DNA of 39,444 bases from Candidatus Woesearchaeota archaeon (GCA_018303425.1 JAGVYF010000006.1:1-39444), one strand, 5' to 3'. Counted from the stretch's first letter, positions 1 through 10,053 are shown. Notes: generated by a model from the sequence alone, not told the origin. Numbers and translations are program-made.

Positions 1-2
1 AT

Positions 3-206
3 CGCAGACCGTATGAAGGAGAGGATGCGGGTAGGTCATGGATTGACCAACACCCAGATAGTCCTGTTGACCATCAAGAACAGGCAGACGAATTTAATGT
101 CACTTTCAATGTAGGAAAAGATATTCCCTGGATTTATGGATATATGATTTGGGATCCGGGGTATAATGTAGCGATAGGACATGGCTTAAAACTTCCAGAA
201 GGATGA
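3..206 (+). CDS. 3' end of an unrecognised protein gene (partial)
   Basis: An open frame enters from the left edge and ends with TGA at 204-206, giving the last 67 residues of a protein. The tail is acidic and aromatic (for example the segment WIYGYMIWDPGYNVAIGHG). I see no motif that names a family, no membrane segment and no obvious repeat. The gene lies just upstream of a broken restriction-enzyme gene, so it may itself belong to a decaying accessory segment. The frame is supported only by being open to the window edge, so it could be a chance reading. Confidence 0.45.
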   Translation, partial: RRPYEGEDAGRSWIDQHPDSPVDHQEQADEFNVTFNVGKDIPWIYGYMIWDPGYNVAIGHGLKLPEG

Positions 207-218
207 TTATAACCCAAG

Positions 219-271
219 TTTGACAGTTTGCTAACTATTTCATCCTAAATATTAATTTGACAGTTTGTCAA
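219..271. repeat. Short direct repeat TTTGACAGTTTG around a stop-rich junction
   Basis: The 12-mer TTTGACAGTTTG occurs at about 219-231 and again at 256-267. The second copy extends into the palindrome TTTGACAGTTTGTCAAA. The pair flanks a short AT-rich segment between the first partial gene and the Res remnant, so it may mark a deletion or rearrangement scar. Confidence 0.4.
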
Positions 272-628
272 ATTTACCTAATTTTCTTGAAAATTGCGAC
301 GATATAATCTCTTATGTTAAGAATTATTTAGGTGTGCATTTTAGAATTGATTATAAAAATGCTGATGGAGATATATCTAATTATTTTGCCAGATTTCATA
401 GTTAAAAAAACTGAGAACGAAGTATATTTTATTGAAACAAAAGGACAGGAAGATTTAGATGTCCCACTAAAAACAGAAAGATTAAAACAATGGTGTAAAG
501 ATATAAATAAAGCCCAATCTAAAATAAAATATGACTTTGTATTTGTAGATGAAGAGGATCTTAGAAAATATAATCCAAAAACATTTACTCAGTTAATTCA
601 GAACTTTAGAAAATATAAAGACGATTAA
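256..628 (+). pseudogene. Frameshifted C-terminal remnant of a type III restriction enzyme Res subunit
   Basis: Two frames read together give the end of a type III restriction-modification Res (helicase-nuclease) subunit. The first frame, from about 256 to 387, reads ...ENCDDIISYVKNYLGVHF and continues to DGDISNY. The second, from about 386 to 628, continues PDFIVKKTENEVYFIETKG and ends with VFVDEEDLRKY. The D...ETK pattern is the PD-(D/E)XK nuclease signature expected at the C terminus of Res. One extra base near 387-388 (TTTGCCAGA where TTTCCAGAT would keep frame) explains the break. A stop at 253-255 cuts the upstream side and the helicase part is absent, so this is a dead fragment. The family assignment is from recalled motifs. 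Confidence 0.7.
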
Positions 629-1009
629 GAACTCCCATTGATTCTTGTTCTTGATGTATCGCTTCGCTCAATCGATAGAACGCCCCACCCCATGACTAAC
701 TAAAACGAAGACTACGAAATGTCCCCCTTAATACTTGTTCTTGATTGCTTTAATGAGCTAGAATGAACAGAAAGCTCTATTAAATATTTTTACCGCTTCT
801 GCCTCTTGCACAAATACAGGATAAAGGCACGGCATTCATCCCACAAATTAATTTGTGGGTATTCTGCCTACGATTTTATAAAAGCCTTCGGCTTTGAAGT
901 ATTAAAATTGTCCCTTGATACTTCTTCTTTATTTGCTTAATAAACTTTTAGCGTAGCGGTTTTTGAAAGAGGAAAAAGTTTAAGTTTTTAGAATTGTATA
1001 AAAAAAAGA
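629..1009. other. Non-coding gap with palindromes, downstream of the 23S gene
   Basis: I find no supportable gene here. Visible structure includes the perfect 20-nt palindrome CCCACAAATTAATTTGTGGG at 840-859 and the hairpin AAAGCCTTCGGCTTT at 881-895. A TATCG/CGATA hairpin lies near 657-674. CTTGTTCTTGAT occurs twice, near 644 and 735. The region lies 3' of the 23S rRNA on the minus strand and 3' of the Res remnant on the plus strand, so some hairpins may end transcripts. Confidence 0.5.
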
Positions 1010-1031
1010 AACCGTGCTGACCAAAGTAAAG
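1010..1031 (-). other. 23S rRNA processing stem, 3' arm
   Basis: AACCGTGC followed by GACCAAAGTAAAG is complementary to the arm at 3958-3981 (CTTTACTTTGGTC then GCACGGTT). In the precursor this forms a 13-bp plus 8-bp helix with a small asymmetric internal loop (3 nt against 1 nt). This is the usual archaeal arrangement that brings the two 23S ends together for cleavage by the splicing endonuclease. Confidence 0.75.
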
Positions 1032-3957
1032 TTTAAGTCCTTTTGAAGCTATTGGTAATCGCATGCTTAACATCTCGCTTAAGCTTGATGCTTATACACC
1101 GATCCCATCAACCGAGTGTTTTACTCGCGCTTCTAATGTCTCTTTTTGAGGCAAGTTTCGTGCTTAGATGCTTTCAGCGCTTATCTTTTAATGCGTAGCT
1201 GCTCGGCATACCCTCCCGGATAACCGATCGACCAGTGGCATCGAACTTTCGTTCCTTTCGTACTAGAAAATCCTTCCTCTCAGACATTGAACATCTCCAG
1301 TAGATAATAAACAAACTGTCTCACAACGTTCTGAACCCAGCTCACGATCCCTTTTAATGGGTGAACACCCCCACCCTTGGGCGCTTCTGCACGCCCAGGA
1401 TAGGAAGAGCCGACATCGACGAAGCAAGCCGCGCCGTCGCTGTGAACGCTCGGGCGCGACGACTCTATTATCCCCAGGATAGCTTTTCGGACAATCCTAG
1501 CCCTCATCAAAAAGGCATAGGAGATCGTTAGGCCGAAATTTCTTTGCAGGATTTCCCCTTGTTAGAAATCCTGTCAGGCTGACATTTGCCCTTACGCTCT
1601 ACTCCGGATTTCTGACCCGGATGAGTCAACCATTGGGCCCCGCTGATATCATTTCAGCGGGCTGCCGCCCCAGCGAAACTGTCCACCTGTAAGTGTCCTA
1701 AAAAGTTAATTTTAGTAAGCGATGTAAATTCAGAAGAGTGGTGTTTCATTGTCGTCTATTCACGGACTGGCGTCCGTAACTTAACAACTCCCACTTACGC
1801 TGTACAACCTAATTCACATCGCAGTCACAAGCTACAGTAAAGTTCCATGGGGTCTTCACATCCCACTGGAGATTCCCGACTTCTGCACCGGGAAAGAGTG
1901 TTCGGTGGATTGTAATTGGGGACAACGGAGATCTCGTTACGCCATTCATGCAAGCCGTCAATCAAACGGCAAGGTATTACGCTACCTTAAGAGAGTTATA
2001 GTTACTCCCGCCGTTTACCAGATCTTAGCCCGGTTGAACCCGGGTTTAAATTACTGGCACTGGGCAGACGTCACCCTCTGTACACACCCTTACGGGCTGG
2101 CAGGGGGTTAAGTTTTTGTTAAACAGTCGGACCTCCCTAGTTATTGCACCCTGCGATCGCAACCATACGGTTACAAACACAGGGACCCCTTATACCGAAG
2201 GCACAGGGCTAGATTGCCGAATTCCCTCAATTACATTAGTCCATCACACTTTAGGCTACTCACCTAGGGGCACCTGTGTTGGTTCTGGGTATAATTATCT
2301 AAGATTTTTCTATTTTCCCTTTTCAAGGGATCAAGGCCTCAACCAAATGGATTATACAACCCACTATTCTAAGGTTTACTCAATTTCTCATCATTACGAT
2401 ACTCTATTGACTTATCCTTATTAACGAAAACGAGAATTCTCGTTGATTTAGCCTAAACCGTCAGGAAAAAAGCTTGCGTCGCCGCACATACTCAGATAGT
2501 AAAGGAATATTAACCTTTTTCCCATTCCCATTACTCCAGTTAGGAGCTTGGTTAGGATTAACTTACCCTTGACTGAACTGCATTGTCAAGGAACCCTTGC
2601 CCTTTCAGCGGCAGTGATTCTCACACTGCTATGATCCTACTACCACCAGGATTCTCATTTCAGCCAGATCCATGCCTCCTCGTGGAGACACTTCTACTCT
2701 AGCAAAACGCCTACCTACCGCACATCTTACGATGGCCCATGGTATCGGCAGCTAATTTAGCCCCGTCCATTTTCAAGACCAATAGTCTTGACAAGTAAGC
2801 TGTTACGCACTTATTATAGGATGGCTGCTTCTAAGCCAACCTCCTCGCTGTCTTTGACTATAGACACTTTTAACCCTTTAACACTTAATTAGCATTTAGG
2901 GGCCTTAACCATGGTCTGGGTTGTTCCCCTCTCGGAATCCAAGCTTACCCCGGACCCCCGTTTCCCAACATCTACGATATAGAAAAATTCGGAGTTGGAC
3001 AGAGAACCGACCAGTTTCCCGGCCTAAACTCCCTATCCGTATCTCTACCTTTTCTATTATCTCCGTTGAGACTTGACTGCGGCCAACTTCGGTAGGAACC
3101 AGCTATCACCGCTTTCGATTGGCTTTTCACCCCTTACCCCAGGTTAAAAGAACATTTTGCTGACAGCACCTCTGCGGGCCTCCACAAAGTATTACCTTTG
3201 CTTCACCCTACCCAGGGTAAGATCAAGCGGTTTCGGGTCGCATCCAAGTGACTAAAGGCAGATTAGTACCTCGCCCCTCGTAAACTGCGGGCATTTGGTT
3301 TCCCTATGATTACTTCAAAAAGAATTAATCTTGCCACTCAGATGCACTCCCTGGCACGTTATTCGAAACGGATGATAGAACACCTTAGTGCCCTATCTAC
3401 TTATTACTGTTAGGTTTCAGGTTCTTTTCACTCCCTATTAAGGGTACTTTTAAACGTTCCCTCACGGTACTATACTCTATCGGTCTTAGAATGTGTTTAA
3501 GGTTGGAACTTGATGAGTCCCATATTCCTGCTTCGTTTCCGGGAAGCAGTACTCAAGATACTGCCAAACCCTCCTGGTTACCTCTACGGGGCTTTCACCC
3601 TCTAAGGCCCCACATTCCAGTGGAGTTTGAGTCTCCAGGGTCGGGTCGAAAGGCAGTCTGTAACACCACATCTCCATCATATTACTATGAAGGATTCAGT
3701 TTGCCTTATACCATTTTCAGTCGCCCTTACTAGTGGCATCTCATTGATTTCTTTTCCTGCAGGTACTTGGACGCTTCGTTCCCCTGCGTTCTTTGTCCTA
3801 TTAAGACTTTAAAGGATGTCCTATTCGGGTACCTTCGGTTCAAAGCCTGCATGCGGCTCGCCGAAGCATTTCGTAGCTTGCCACGCCCTTCATCATTATT
3901 CTAAGCCAAGTCATCCACCTAACAGCGTCAGGAATCTCGATTAACTAATGTCAATCG
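1032..3957 (-). rRNA. 23S ribosomal RNA
   Basis: The minus strand carries a full-length large-subunit rRNA of about 2.93 kb. Landmarks in the given orientation are the reverse complement of the sarcin-ricin loop (cctttcgtactag, near 1254-1266) and the peptidyl-transferase region around 1480-1660. The ends were placed just inside a long inverted repeat (arms 1010-1031 and 3958-3981) that forms the pre-rRNA processing stem, so each terminus could be off by several bases. The length fits an archaeal 23S gene without a large intron. It is the last gene of the 16S-tRNA(Ala)-23S operon. No 5S gene is visible, so 5S is probably unlinked. Confidence 0.95.
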
Positions 3958-3981
3958 CTTTACTTTGGTCTATGCACGGTT
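3958..3981 (-). other. 23S rRNA processing stem, 5' arm
   Basis: CTTTACTTTGGTC plus GCACGGTT pairs with the arm at 1010-1031 (see that entry). It lies between tRNA-Ala and the mature 23S 5' end. Confidence 0.75.
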
Positions 3982-4115
3982 ATCATTTTTATATTGAAAA
4001 TTTTTAAAAATTTTCAAGGTTCATTTTGGATAAATCCTCATGAACATTTAACCCTACACCCGAAAATGGGTATTTTCGAGCTGAATTAATCTTTCAATAC
4101 ATATTGCATTGAAAC

Positions 4116-4264
4116 TGGACTCGTCGGGATTTTCTCATTGACATTCCAAGCATTGTTGCTTGAGATATTAATATTTGAACCCGAAATCTCCGCCTAACTA
4201 GACGCAGACGTGTCCGTGTTTGCGTTTGCAAGGGCGGCGCATTACCAGATTATGCTACAAGCCC
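4116..4264 (-). tRNA. tRNA-Ala (UGC) with two introns, in the 16S-23S spacer
   Basis: The 5' end is at 4264 and the discriminator A73 at 4116. The acceptor strands GGGCTTG/CGAGTCC contain the G3-U70 pair recognised by AlaRS. The anticodon stem is CCGCC/GGCGG with loop CTTGCAA (anticodon TGC). A 31-nt intron (4196-4226) sits at the canonical 37/38 site. A second, 44-nt intron (4130-4173) interrupts the T-loop between 59 and 60; removing it leaves TTCAAAT between TCGGG and CCCGA. The T-loop intron has a relaxed BHB (three of four central pairs) and a CAAGCA/TGCTTG hairpin. A spacer tRNA-Ala is the normal archaeal rRNA operon arrangement; the T-loop intron is not. Confidence 0.93.
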
Positions 4265-4372
4265 ATGTTTTGTATTGGGAATTAGGACAATTAGGAAAAT
4301 AAGATAGGAGATGATTTTCATCTAAAAAGATGAAATGATTATTTCATTCCAAAAAATAATCTTTTTTATTCA

Positions 4373-4392
4373 TGTGAAATTAGATTCACATA
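4373..4392 (-). other. Hairpin just 3' of 16S rRNA
   Basis: ATGTGAA-ATTAGA-TTCACAT forms a 7-bp hairpin about 10 nt past the 16S 3' end in the precursor. Other small hairpins (GATGATTTTCATC, GAAATGATTATTTC) lie further into the spacer. They may guide processing. Confidence 0.4.
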
Positions 4393-4399
4393 AAAGTAA

Positions 4400-5968
<1,569 letters not shown>

Positions 5969-5972
5969 TCTT

Positions 5973-6428
5973 GTAAATTTTAGAGCATTCAACATGTTGA
6001 ATACAATAAAAATTTTACTAATCCTACAGGTCTCGTTATATTGGTCACAAAACTTATTTTTCTTAAAAAAATTGCGTCTATTGCATCTTATTTTCCTAAA
6101 TCATACCTAATGTTTACATATTAAGTACTCACATATAGCCACTATTTTTTTGGCAGTCAATGCCGTTCTATATGTGTGATTAGAATTTTGAATATCTAAT
6201 GATATAGAACCGGAGGTGATTAACCTTTTGGTTTAGATATGGAAAAAAATACTGATATATAAAGGTATCGAATTTAATTAGTAGTATTTATCCTACTATA
6301 ATTTAATTTTCCATAAGTGTGCTTTACTGGCGATGTCGGGTTTCAATTTACTTTCAGAACTGCAATTTGTAAAATTTAATTAATAAAAAAAATTAATAAG
6401 AAATATAATTAAACAAAATTAAAACTAT
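5973..6428. other. Leader/promoter region of the rRNA operon with strong inverted repeats
   Basis: No protein gene is supported here. A hairpin centred on ATTCAACATGTTGAAT (about 5987-6002), flanked by GTAAATTTT/AAAATTTTAC, sits just 5' of 16S. A second hairpin, CACATATAG (6130-6138) with CTATATGTG (6168-6176), encloses GGCA/TGCC and a T7 run. CCGGAGGTGATTAACC near 6212 resembles a strong ribosome-binding site, but no frame of useful length follows it. A member of a dispersed 30-nt repeat lies at 6321-6351. The rRNA promoter must be here on the minus strand, but I cannot single out one TATA box with confidence. Confidence 0.5.
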
Positions 6429-6530
6429 TTATTTATTGGCCCTTTTACGTTTTTCTTTCTTCATTCTCTTTCTTTGCCATTTCCAACGCATTTGGCCTTT
6501 CTTTTTCCAACGTCTTGAACTTCTCTTCAT
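6429..6530 (-). CDS. rpl41e: Ribosomal protein eL41
   Basis: This is a 33-codon gene (ATG at 6530, TAA at 6429-6431) made almost entirely of Lys, Arg and Trp. Its C-terminal half, MRWKWQRKRMKKEKRKR, matches the single-helix eL41 proteins, which are about 25 residues long and insert into the ribosome at the subunit interface. An internal ATG at 6491 would give a 20-residue protein closer to the usual length; the upstream start adds MKRSSRRWKKKGQ. The gene lies between the rRNA leader and tRNA-Glu, all on the minus strand. Genes this short are easily missed by gene finders. The composition and motif make the assignment good though not certain. Confidence 0.75.
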   Translation of the reverse strand: MKRSSRRWKKKGQMRWKWQRKRMKKEKRKRANK

Positions 6531-6600
6531 TTTGAACCTGTGAAAAATGAAGCTTGAAAATTTTTGATTTTCACTGTTTCATTTTTAATTTAGATATTTA

Positions 6601-6750
6601 TGCCCCGAGCGGGACTTTCTTATCGACGACGCAATGTTCATCAATATTTGAACCCACGTCCTCGGATGTTTTTGAACCCGGACAACATATAAATGATCTC
6701 CGAAAATCTCGAAAATCCGAGATGATTGACCGGACTACACTATCGGGGCA
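6601..6750 (-). tRNA. tRNA-Glu (UUC) with two introns
   Basis: The 5' end is at 6750 and A73 at 6601. The acceptor is GCCCCGA/TCGGGGC, and the anticodon stem TCGGA/TCCGA closes loop TTTTCGA, giving anticodon TTC. A 42-nt intron (6668-6709) sits at 37/38, with BHB helix TTTT/AAAA. A 32-nt intron (6615-6646) sits at 59/60; its excision leaves TTCAAAT between GTGGG and CCCGC. The T-loop BHB keeps three of four central pairs. The D-arm TAGTGTAGTCCGG is typical of archaeal tRNA-Glu. Confidence 0.88.
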
Positions 6751-6842
6751 TAGCGCTTAGATATTAAAGTTAAGTATTCCTTTATAAGGTTTATGTTTTT
6801 ATTAAAGAAAAGTTTATAATTCAATCATTAATCTCATTTATT

Positions 6843-7163
6843 ATGATTGCAGAAATTATAAGTTCATTGGCAAGCAAAATAAGTTCAAAAACACTTGCTA
6901 AATTATTCTCTAAAGGTTTAAACAAATCTATTTATGACGTCGAGAAAAATATTGAAAAAAAACTTAATAAAACATTGCAAAGGAATGTTAATCTTGCGGT
7001 TAAAAAGGTTAAACGTGAGATGTTGAAAACAAGTCTGTTAATGTTTTCAATTATCTTAATTTTAATAAGTTTGATTATAATATTATCAAAATATTTTCCC
7101 GCAGAATATTTATTGTTAATTTTCGGAGCAATTTTATTTTCAATTACCCTTGTTTCAAAATGA
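6843..7163 (+). CDS. Small membrane protein, unknown
   Basis: A 106-residue protein. Residues 1-60 are an amphipathic, Lys-rich helical region without Cys (SSLASKISSKTLAKLF and onward). Residues about 65-103 form two closely spaced membrane segments (SLLMFSIILILISLIIIL and EYLLLIFGAILFSITLV) ending in SK. The shape suggests a membrane-anchored helical or coiled-coil protein with both ends in the cytoplasm. It overlaps the convergent gene 7155-7562 by 9 bp at the stop codons. AT-rich TATA-like sequence (TTTATAAGG, near 6780) precedes it. I do not recognise a family. Confidence 0.6.
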   Translation: MIAEIISSLASKISSKTLAKLFSKGLNKSIYDVEKNIEKKLNKTLQRNVNLAVKKVKREMLKTSLLMFSIILILISLIIILSKYFPAEYLLLIFGAILFSITLVSK

Positions 7164-7562
7164 ATTAATATTTTCTTTTAGCAACGATAAAATTTGTTTT
7201 TTTGAAAGCAAAATATTATTATAACAGGTTTGAATTTGTACATCATCAATTAATCCTTGCATACGTTGAGCATATTTATTAATGTTTACCCAATAGTCTA
7301 ATTCAAAAGTTAAATTTTCTTCTAACTGCTTAACATTTATTTCAATAGAAAGCAGAACTTCCGGGTCTTCTGGTTTTGTTTCAATTGAACCAGAATTTTC
7401 TAATTCCTTTAACTTTAATTCATGAAGTGCAGCGATTTCATTTTTGATTATAGCGAGAAAAAAATTTATCATTTTTAGAAATCGTTTTTCTTTGTAAGGA
7501 AAATCAATTTGAATAGAACGATAACGTGAATTTATCTCTTTCTTTAATTGCAGTTTATTCAT
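7155..7562 (-). CDS. Helical cytosolic protein, unknown
   Basis: A 135-residue charged protein without signal or membrane segments, predicted almost wholly helical. A central stretch (LKELENSGSIETKPEDPEV) looks like a linker between two helical hairpins. There are no catalytic motifs and one Cys. It starts 25 nt downstream of the 3' end of tRNA-Ile on the same strand and meets the small membrane protein gene tail to tail with a 9-bp overlap. I do not recognise it. Confidence 0.6.
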   Translation of the reverse strand: MNKLQLKKEINSRYRSIQIDFPYKEKRFLKMINFFLAIIKNEIAALHELKLKELENSGSIETKPEDPEVLLSIEINVKQLEENLTFELDYWVNINKYAQRMQGLIDDVQIQTCYNNILLSKKQILSLLKENINSF

Positions 7563-7586
7563 CTTTACGCCCTATAAATAAAAAAG

Positions 7587-7787
7587 TGAGCTTGGAGGGA
7601 CTTTCATAGCGACTAATTTATCCTGAATAGAATACTGGTAAGTTTGATTATTCAAACTTGCCTTGTTTTCCCCAGGGCTTTCTTAAAACGCTGATTTGAA
7701 CCCTCGGCCACCGGCTCGCTTAGAGCCGTTCTTGTATAGAACGAGGTCATATAAGACCGGCGCTCCACCAGGCTAAGCTACAAGCTC
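7587..7787 (-). tRNA. tRNA-Ile (UAU) with two introns
   Basis: G1 is at 7787 and A73 at 7587, with acceptor GAGCTTG/CAAGCTC. The anticodon stem CCGGT/GCCGG holds loop CTTATAA, anticodon TAT. A 33-nt intron (7717-7749) lies at 37/38 with a perfect BHB (CTTA/TAAG helix, bulges TAT and CGA). A 94-nt intron (7601-7694) lies at 59/60; the BHB is TTCA/TGAA with bulges AAT and AGT, and excision leaves TTCAAAT between GAGGG and CCCTC. The large intron belongs to the shared intron family described in the findings. A UAU anticodon reads AUA directly; many archaea instead use a CAU tRNA with modified C34. Confidence 0.85.
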
Positions 7788-7857
7788 AACGAACTGAAAT
7801 TATGATTATAGTGGAACGTATTTAAAAGTTTCGTTGTATTTAATAGTGAAAAGGTTA

Positions 7858-8023
7858 TACGGCAGCCGGGATTTTCGTAGCATTACCTGTTTGGATTGGG
7901 TAGTTGGCAAAAATTATTTTGCCCTCTGATTTTTCCCAGGTTTTTTGCTTAAGCAAAAAAGCTGATTCGAACCCGGATCTCAAGCTTGGGAAGCTCAAAT
8001 CCTAACCATTAGACTACTGCCGT
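7858..8023 (-). tRNA. tRNA-Gly (CCC) with a 94-nt T-loop intron
   Basis: The 5' end is at 8023 and A73 at 7858. The acceptor is ACGGCAG/CTGCCGT, so the first pair is A-U rather than the usual G-C. The anticodon stem TGAGC/GCTTG holds loop TTCCCAA (anticodon CCC), with no intron there. The T-loop intron (7872-7965) has a perfect BHB: TTCG/CGAA helix, bulges AAT and AAT, outer helix CCGGG/CCCGG. It leaves TTCGAAT on excision. The intron opens with CAGC-TTTTTTGC-TTAA-GCAAAAAA-C-CTG, a longer version of the family hairpin. Confidence 0.87.
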
Positions 8024-8086
8024 ATATTATGTTTTTAATTTTGCAAATATATAATTACTATTGTTAATTAAAATATAATTCTTTAT

Positions 8087-9307
8087 TTAAAATTCAAATA
8101 TTTTTTGAAGAATCTGATTTTTGTCAAAAGGTTTTAAATCATCATATGATTGACCAGTACCGAGATAAAGAATAGGTTTTTTAGTAACGTAAGAAATTGA
8201 AATTGGTGTGCCTCCTTTATCATCAACATCAGCTTTTGTAAGAATAATTCCCTGTATCCCTATCTGTATGTCATATCTCTGCGCCTGTTCTATGCAATCA
8301 TTCCCCGTTACAGATTCCCCCACAAAAATGTTTAGGTTTGGATTAACCACTTTTACGATTTTCTTTAGCTCATCCATTAAATTAGCATTGCTATGCATTC
8401 TGCCTGCAGTATCAATCAGAACAACATCAATATTATGGGCTTTTGCATATTTTACTGCGTCAAATGCAACTGCCGCAGAATCTGAACCATAATCATGTTT
8501 AACCATTTTAATTGTTAAGTTATTTGCATGCTCTTCTAATTGGTCAATTGCGGCAGCTCTGAATGTGTCTGCAGCAGCAAGGACTACGGAAAAATTATTT
8601 TTTCTTAAAAGGTATGCAAATTTTGCAATGCTGGTTGTTTTACCCGAACCGTTTATTCCAAAGAAACATATGATATAGGGTTTAGATGAATTTTTAATTT
8701 CTTTTATGATATCGAACTTTGGGATTTGTAAAACGTCTTCCAAACTGGTTTTTAAAGAATTAAGAATTGTTTCTTCAATATGGTTTCTTTTAATAGGTTG
8801 GTTAACTAGATTGATTTTTAAATCTTCTTTAATTTTCTCAATAACTTCAAATGCAACATTGTTTTCTAAAAGCGCCAGTTCTAGGTCCCAGAATAAACTT
8901 TCAAATTGGTTATCATCTAATTTTTTATAAGTTATCTTTTCTTTTATTTTTGCAAAAAAACTTTTTTTTTCGGGAATTATTTGGGCGGGTTGTTCAGTTA
9001 GTTGCTGTGAGGTCTCAGGTTCTTTATCAGGGCTGATTCTTTTTTCTTCAGCAATGCTTTTTAATTTTTCATTAACTTTTTCTTTAATTGTTTCTTGAAC
9101 AGGTTTGTTTATTTTGTTAGATTCTTTCCGAACAGGTTGTTCTGTTTCGGGAGTTTTTTCTATTGTTTTGTTAATTTTTTCAACGGGTTTTTCTATATTT
9201 TTCTTTTTTGTTTCTTTAACCGGTTCTATTTCTTTAATAGTTTCATCTATCTTTTTAGTAAAAATTGATACTGCGCTCTTTAATTTTTCTTTAAGAAATC
9301 CAAACAT
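8087..9307 (-). CDS. ftsY: Signal recognition particle receptor FtsY
   Basis: A GTPase that receives SRP-ribosome complexes at the membrane. The protein is 406 residues if started at the ATG at 9307 (MFGFLKEKLKSAV), 2 nt after the stop of the prefoldin gene; a farther upstream ATG at 9322 would overlap that gene and is less likely. Residues about 10-120 are a Lys/Glu/Pro-rich A region, followed by the NG domain. The NG domain shows the P-loop GINGSGKTTS, AADTFRAAA, the DTAGR G3 motif and the TKAD specificity motif. The A region sets it apart from Ffh. It is the last gene of scpA-(59 aa)-pfdA-ftsY; pfdA next to ftsY is a familiar archaeal order. Confidence 0.95.
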   Translation of the reverse strand: MFGFLKEKLKSAVSIFTKKIDETIKEIEPVKETKKKNIEKPVEKINKTIEKTPETEQPVRKESNKINKPVQETIKEKVNEKLKSIAEEKRISPDKEPETSQQLTEQPAQIIPEKKSFFAKIKEKITYKKLDDNQFESLFWDLELALLENNVAFEVIEKIKEDLKINLVNQPIKRNHIEETILNSLKTSLEDVLQIPKFDIIKEIKNSSKPYIICFFGINGSGKTTSIAKFAYLLRKNNFSVVLAAADTFRAAAIDQLEEHANNLTIKMVKHDYGSDSAAVAFDAVKYAKAHNIDVVLIDTAGRMHSNANLMDELKKIVKVVNPNLNIFVGESVTGNDCIEQAQRYDIQIGIQGIILTKADVDDKGGTPISISYVTKKPILYLGTGQSYDDLKPFDKNQILQKIFEF

Positions 9308-9309
9308 TT

Positions 9310-9741
9310 TTAGTGATGGCACTCAGTACCATGTACCTCGTGCTCCAGTTTGTGCGCTTCCGTTCCTAGTTTTTGTAAATCCCCTGATAATTGTTCATGA
9401 ACTTTTTTAACTTCTTCAATTTGTGTAAAGATTAATTCTTTAGTATGTTCAATGTTCATTTCTACCGCAGTATTTGCGCCAACATTCACTATTAAATTTG
9501 TATTATTTTTTAGTTCTGCTTTAGCAAAAATACCCGTAGCAACAGGCGTTAAAATTTCGGAGTTTATTTGTGATTGTTTAAAAACTTCAAGTGTTTCCAA
9601 AGTATCAATTAATTGTTGTTCTTGTTTATCCAGGCTAATTAATTGTTCCTGAGTAGCCTTAATTTGCTGGCTCATCATTTGTAATTGTAAGTATTTTTCT
9701 TGATCTTTTTGATTAAGTTTATCTTTTGGGCTAGGTTTCAT
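9310..9741 (-). CDS. pfdA: Prefoldin subunit alpha
   Basis: A 143-residue subunit of the hexameric prefoldin chaperone, which holds unfolded proteins for the thermosome. Two long coiled-coil helices (residues about 10-55 and 95-135) flank a beta-hairpin segment containing ILTPVATGIFAKAEL and NLIVNVGANTAVEM, the alpha-type pattern. The C terminus ends GTECHH. The stop is 2 nt from the ftsY ATG, and the upstream neighbour ends 12 nt away, indicating cotranscription. Confidence 0.93.
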   Translation of the reverse strand: MKPSPKDKLNQKDQEKYLQLQMMSQQIKATQEQLISLDKQEQQLIDTLETLEVFKQSQINSEILTPVATGIFAKAELKNNTNLIVNVGANTAVEMNIEHTKELIFTQIEEVKKVHEQLSGDLQKLGTEAHKLEHEVHGTECHH

Positions 9742-9753
9742 ATTAATTTACCC

Positions 9754-9933
9754 TTACTGCAGTTTCTGAATTAGGCTTTCTAAAAACTCTTTATATTTTT
9801 CTTCAAGCCCTAACTCTACAATATGCGGCCTTGTAAGACTTAAATCTTCTTCGTTTTCTCTAAAATCAGCATATTCTTTTTTTAATAAACTTTTTAGTAA
9901 ACTTATTTCGTTTTTATTTAGGTTGATTTCCAT
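9754..9933 (-). CDS. 59-residue protein, unknown, in the scpA-ftsY operon
   Basis: ATG at 9933, TAA at 9754-9756. The sequence begins MEINLNKNEISLLKSLLKKE and continues through EYADFRENEEDLSLTRPHIVE to a helical, acidic C terminus. It is predicted as two or three helices with no membrane segment. Its stop is 12 nt before the pfdA start, and it lies 120 nt after the scpA stop. In several archaea small ribosomal protein genes precede pfdA-ftsY, but I see no match to eL20/LX. It is a likely real gene because of its codon use and tight spacing to pfdA. Confidence 0.65.
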   Translation of the reverse strand: MEINLNKNEISLLKSLLKKEYADFRENEEDLSLTRPHIVELGLEEKYKEFLESLIQKLQ

Positions 9934-10002
9934 AAAGAAGTAAATCGAATGGTTATTTTTAAAGGTTACGTTTATATTATATTTAATTTAATTAGAATCT
10001 CG

Positions 10003-10034
10003 TTTTTCACTGGAAGTGTCTGGTTTAGATTGAC
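10003..10034. repeat. Dispersed 30-nt repeat, copy B
   Basis: TTTTTCACTGGAAGTGTCTGG followed by TTTAGATTGAC, between the scpA stop and the 59-residue gene. It is closest to the copies at 16379-16410 and 18896-18926. Confidence 0.45.
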
Positions 10035-10053
10035 ATTTTTTTTAAGTCAATTT

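Noticed and set aside
840-859. Palindromes as a CRISPR repeat
   Set aside because: No regularly spaced copies exist; each hairpin in these gaps is unique.
6211-6262. Small gene after the strong GGAGGTGATT sequence
   Set aside because: The only nearby ATG (6239) gives 7 codons and is 20 nt away; no start at proper spacing has an open frame.
9308-9322. Earlier ATG for FtsY
   Set aside because: It overlaps the prefoldin gene; the ATG at 9307 gives the usual MFGFLKEKL start right after the prefoldin stop.
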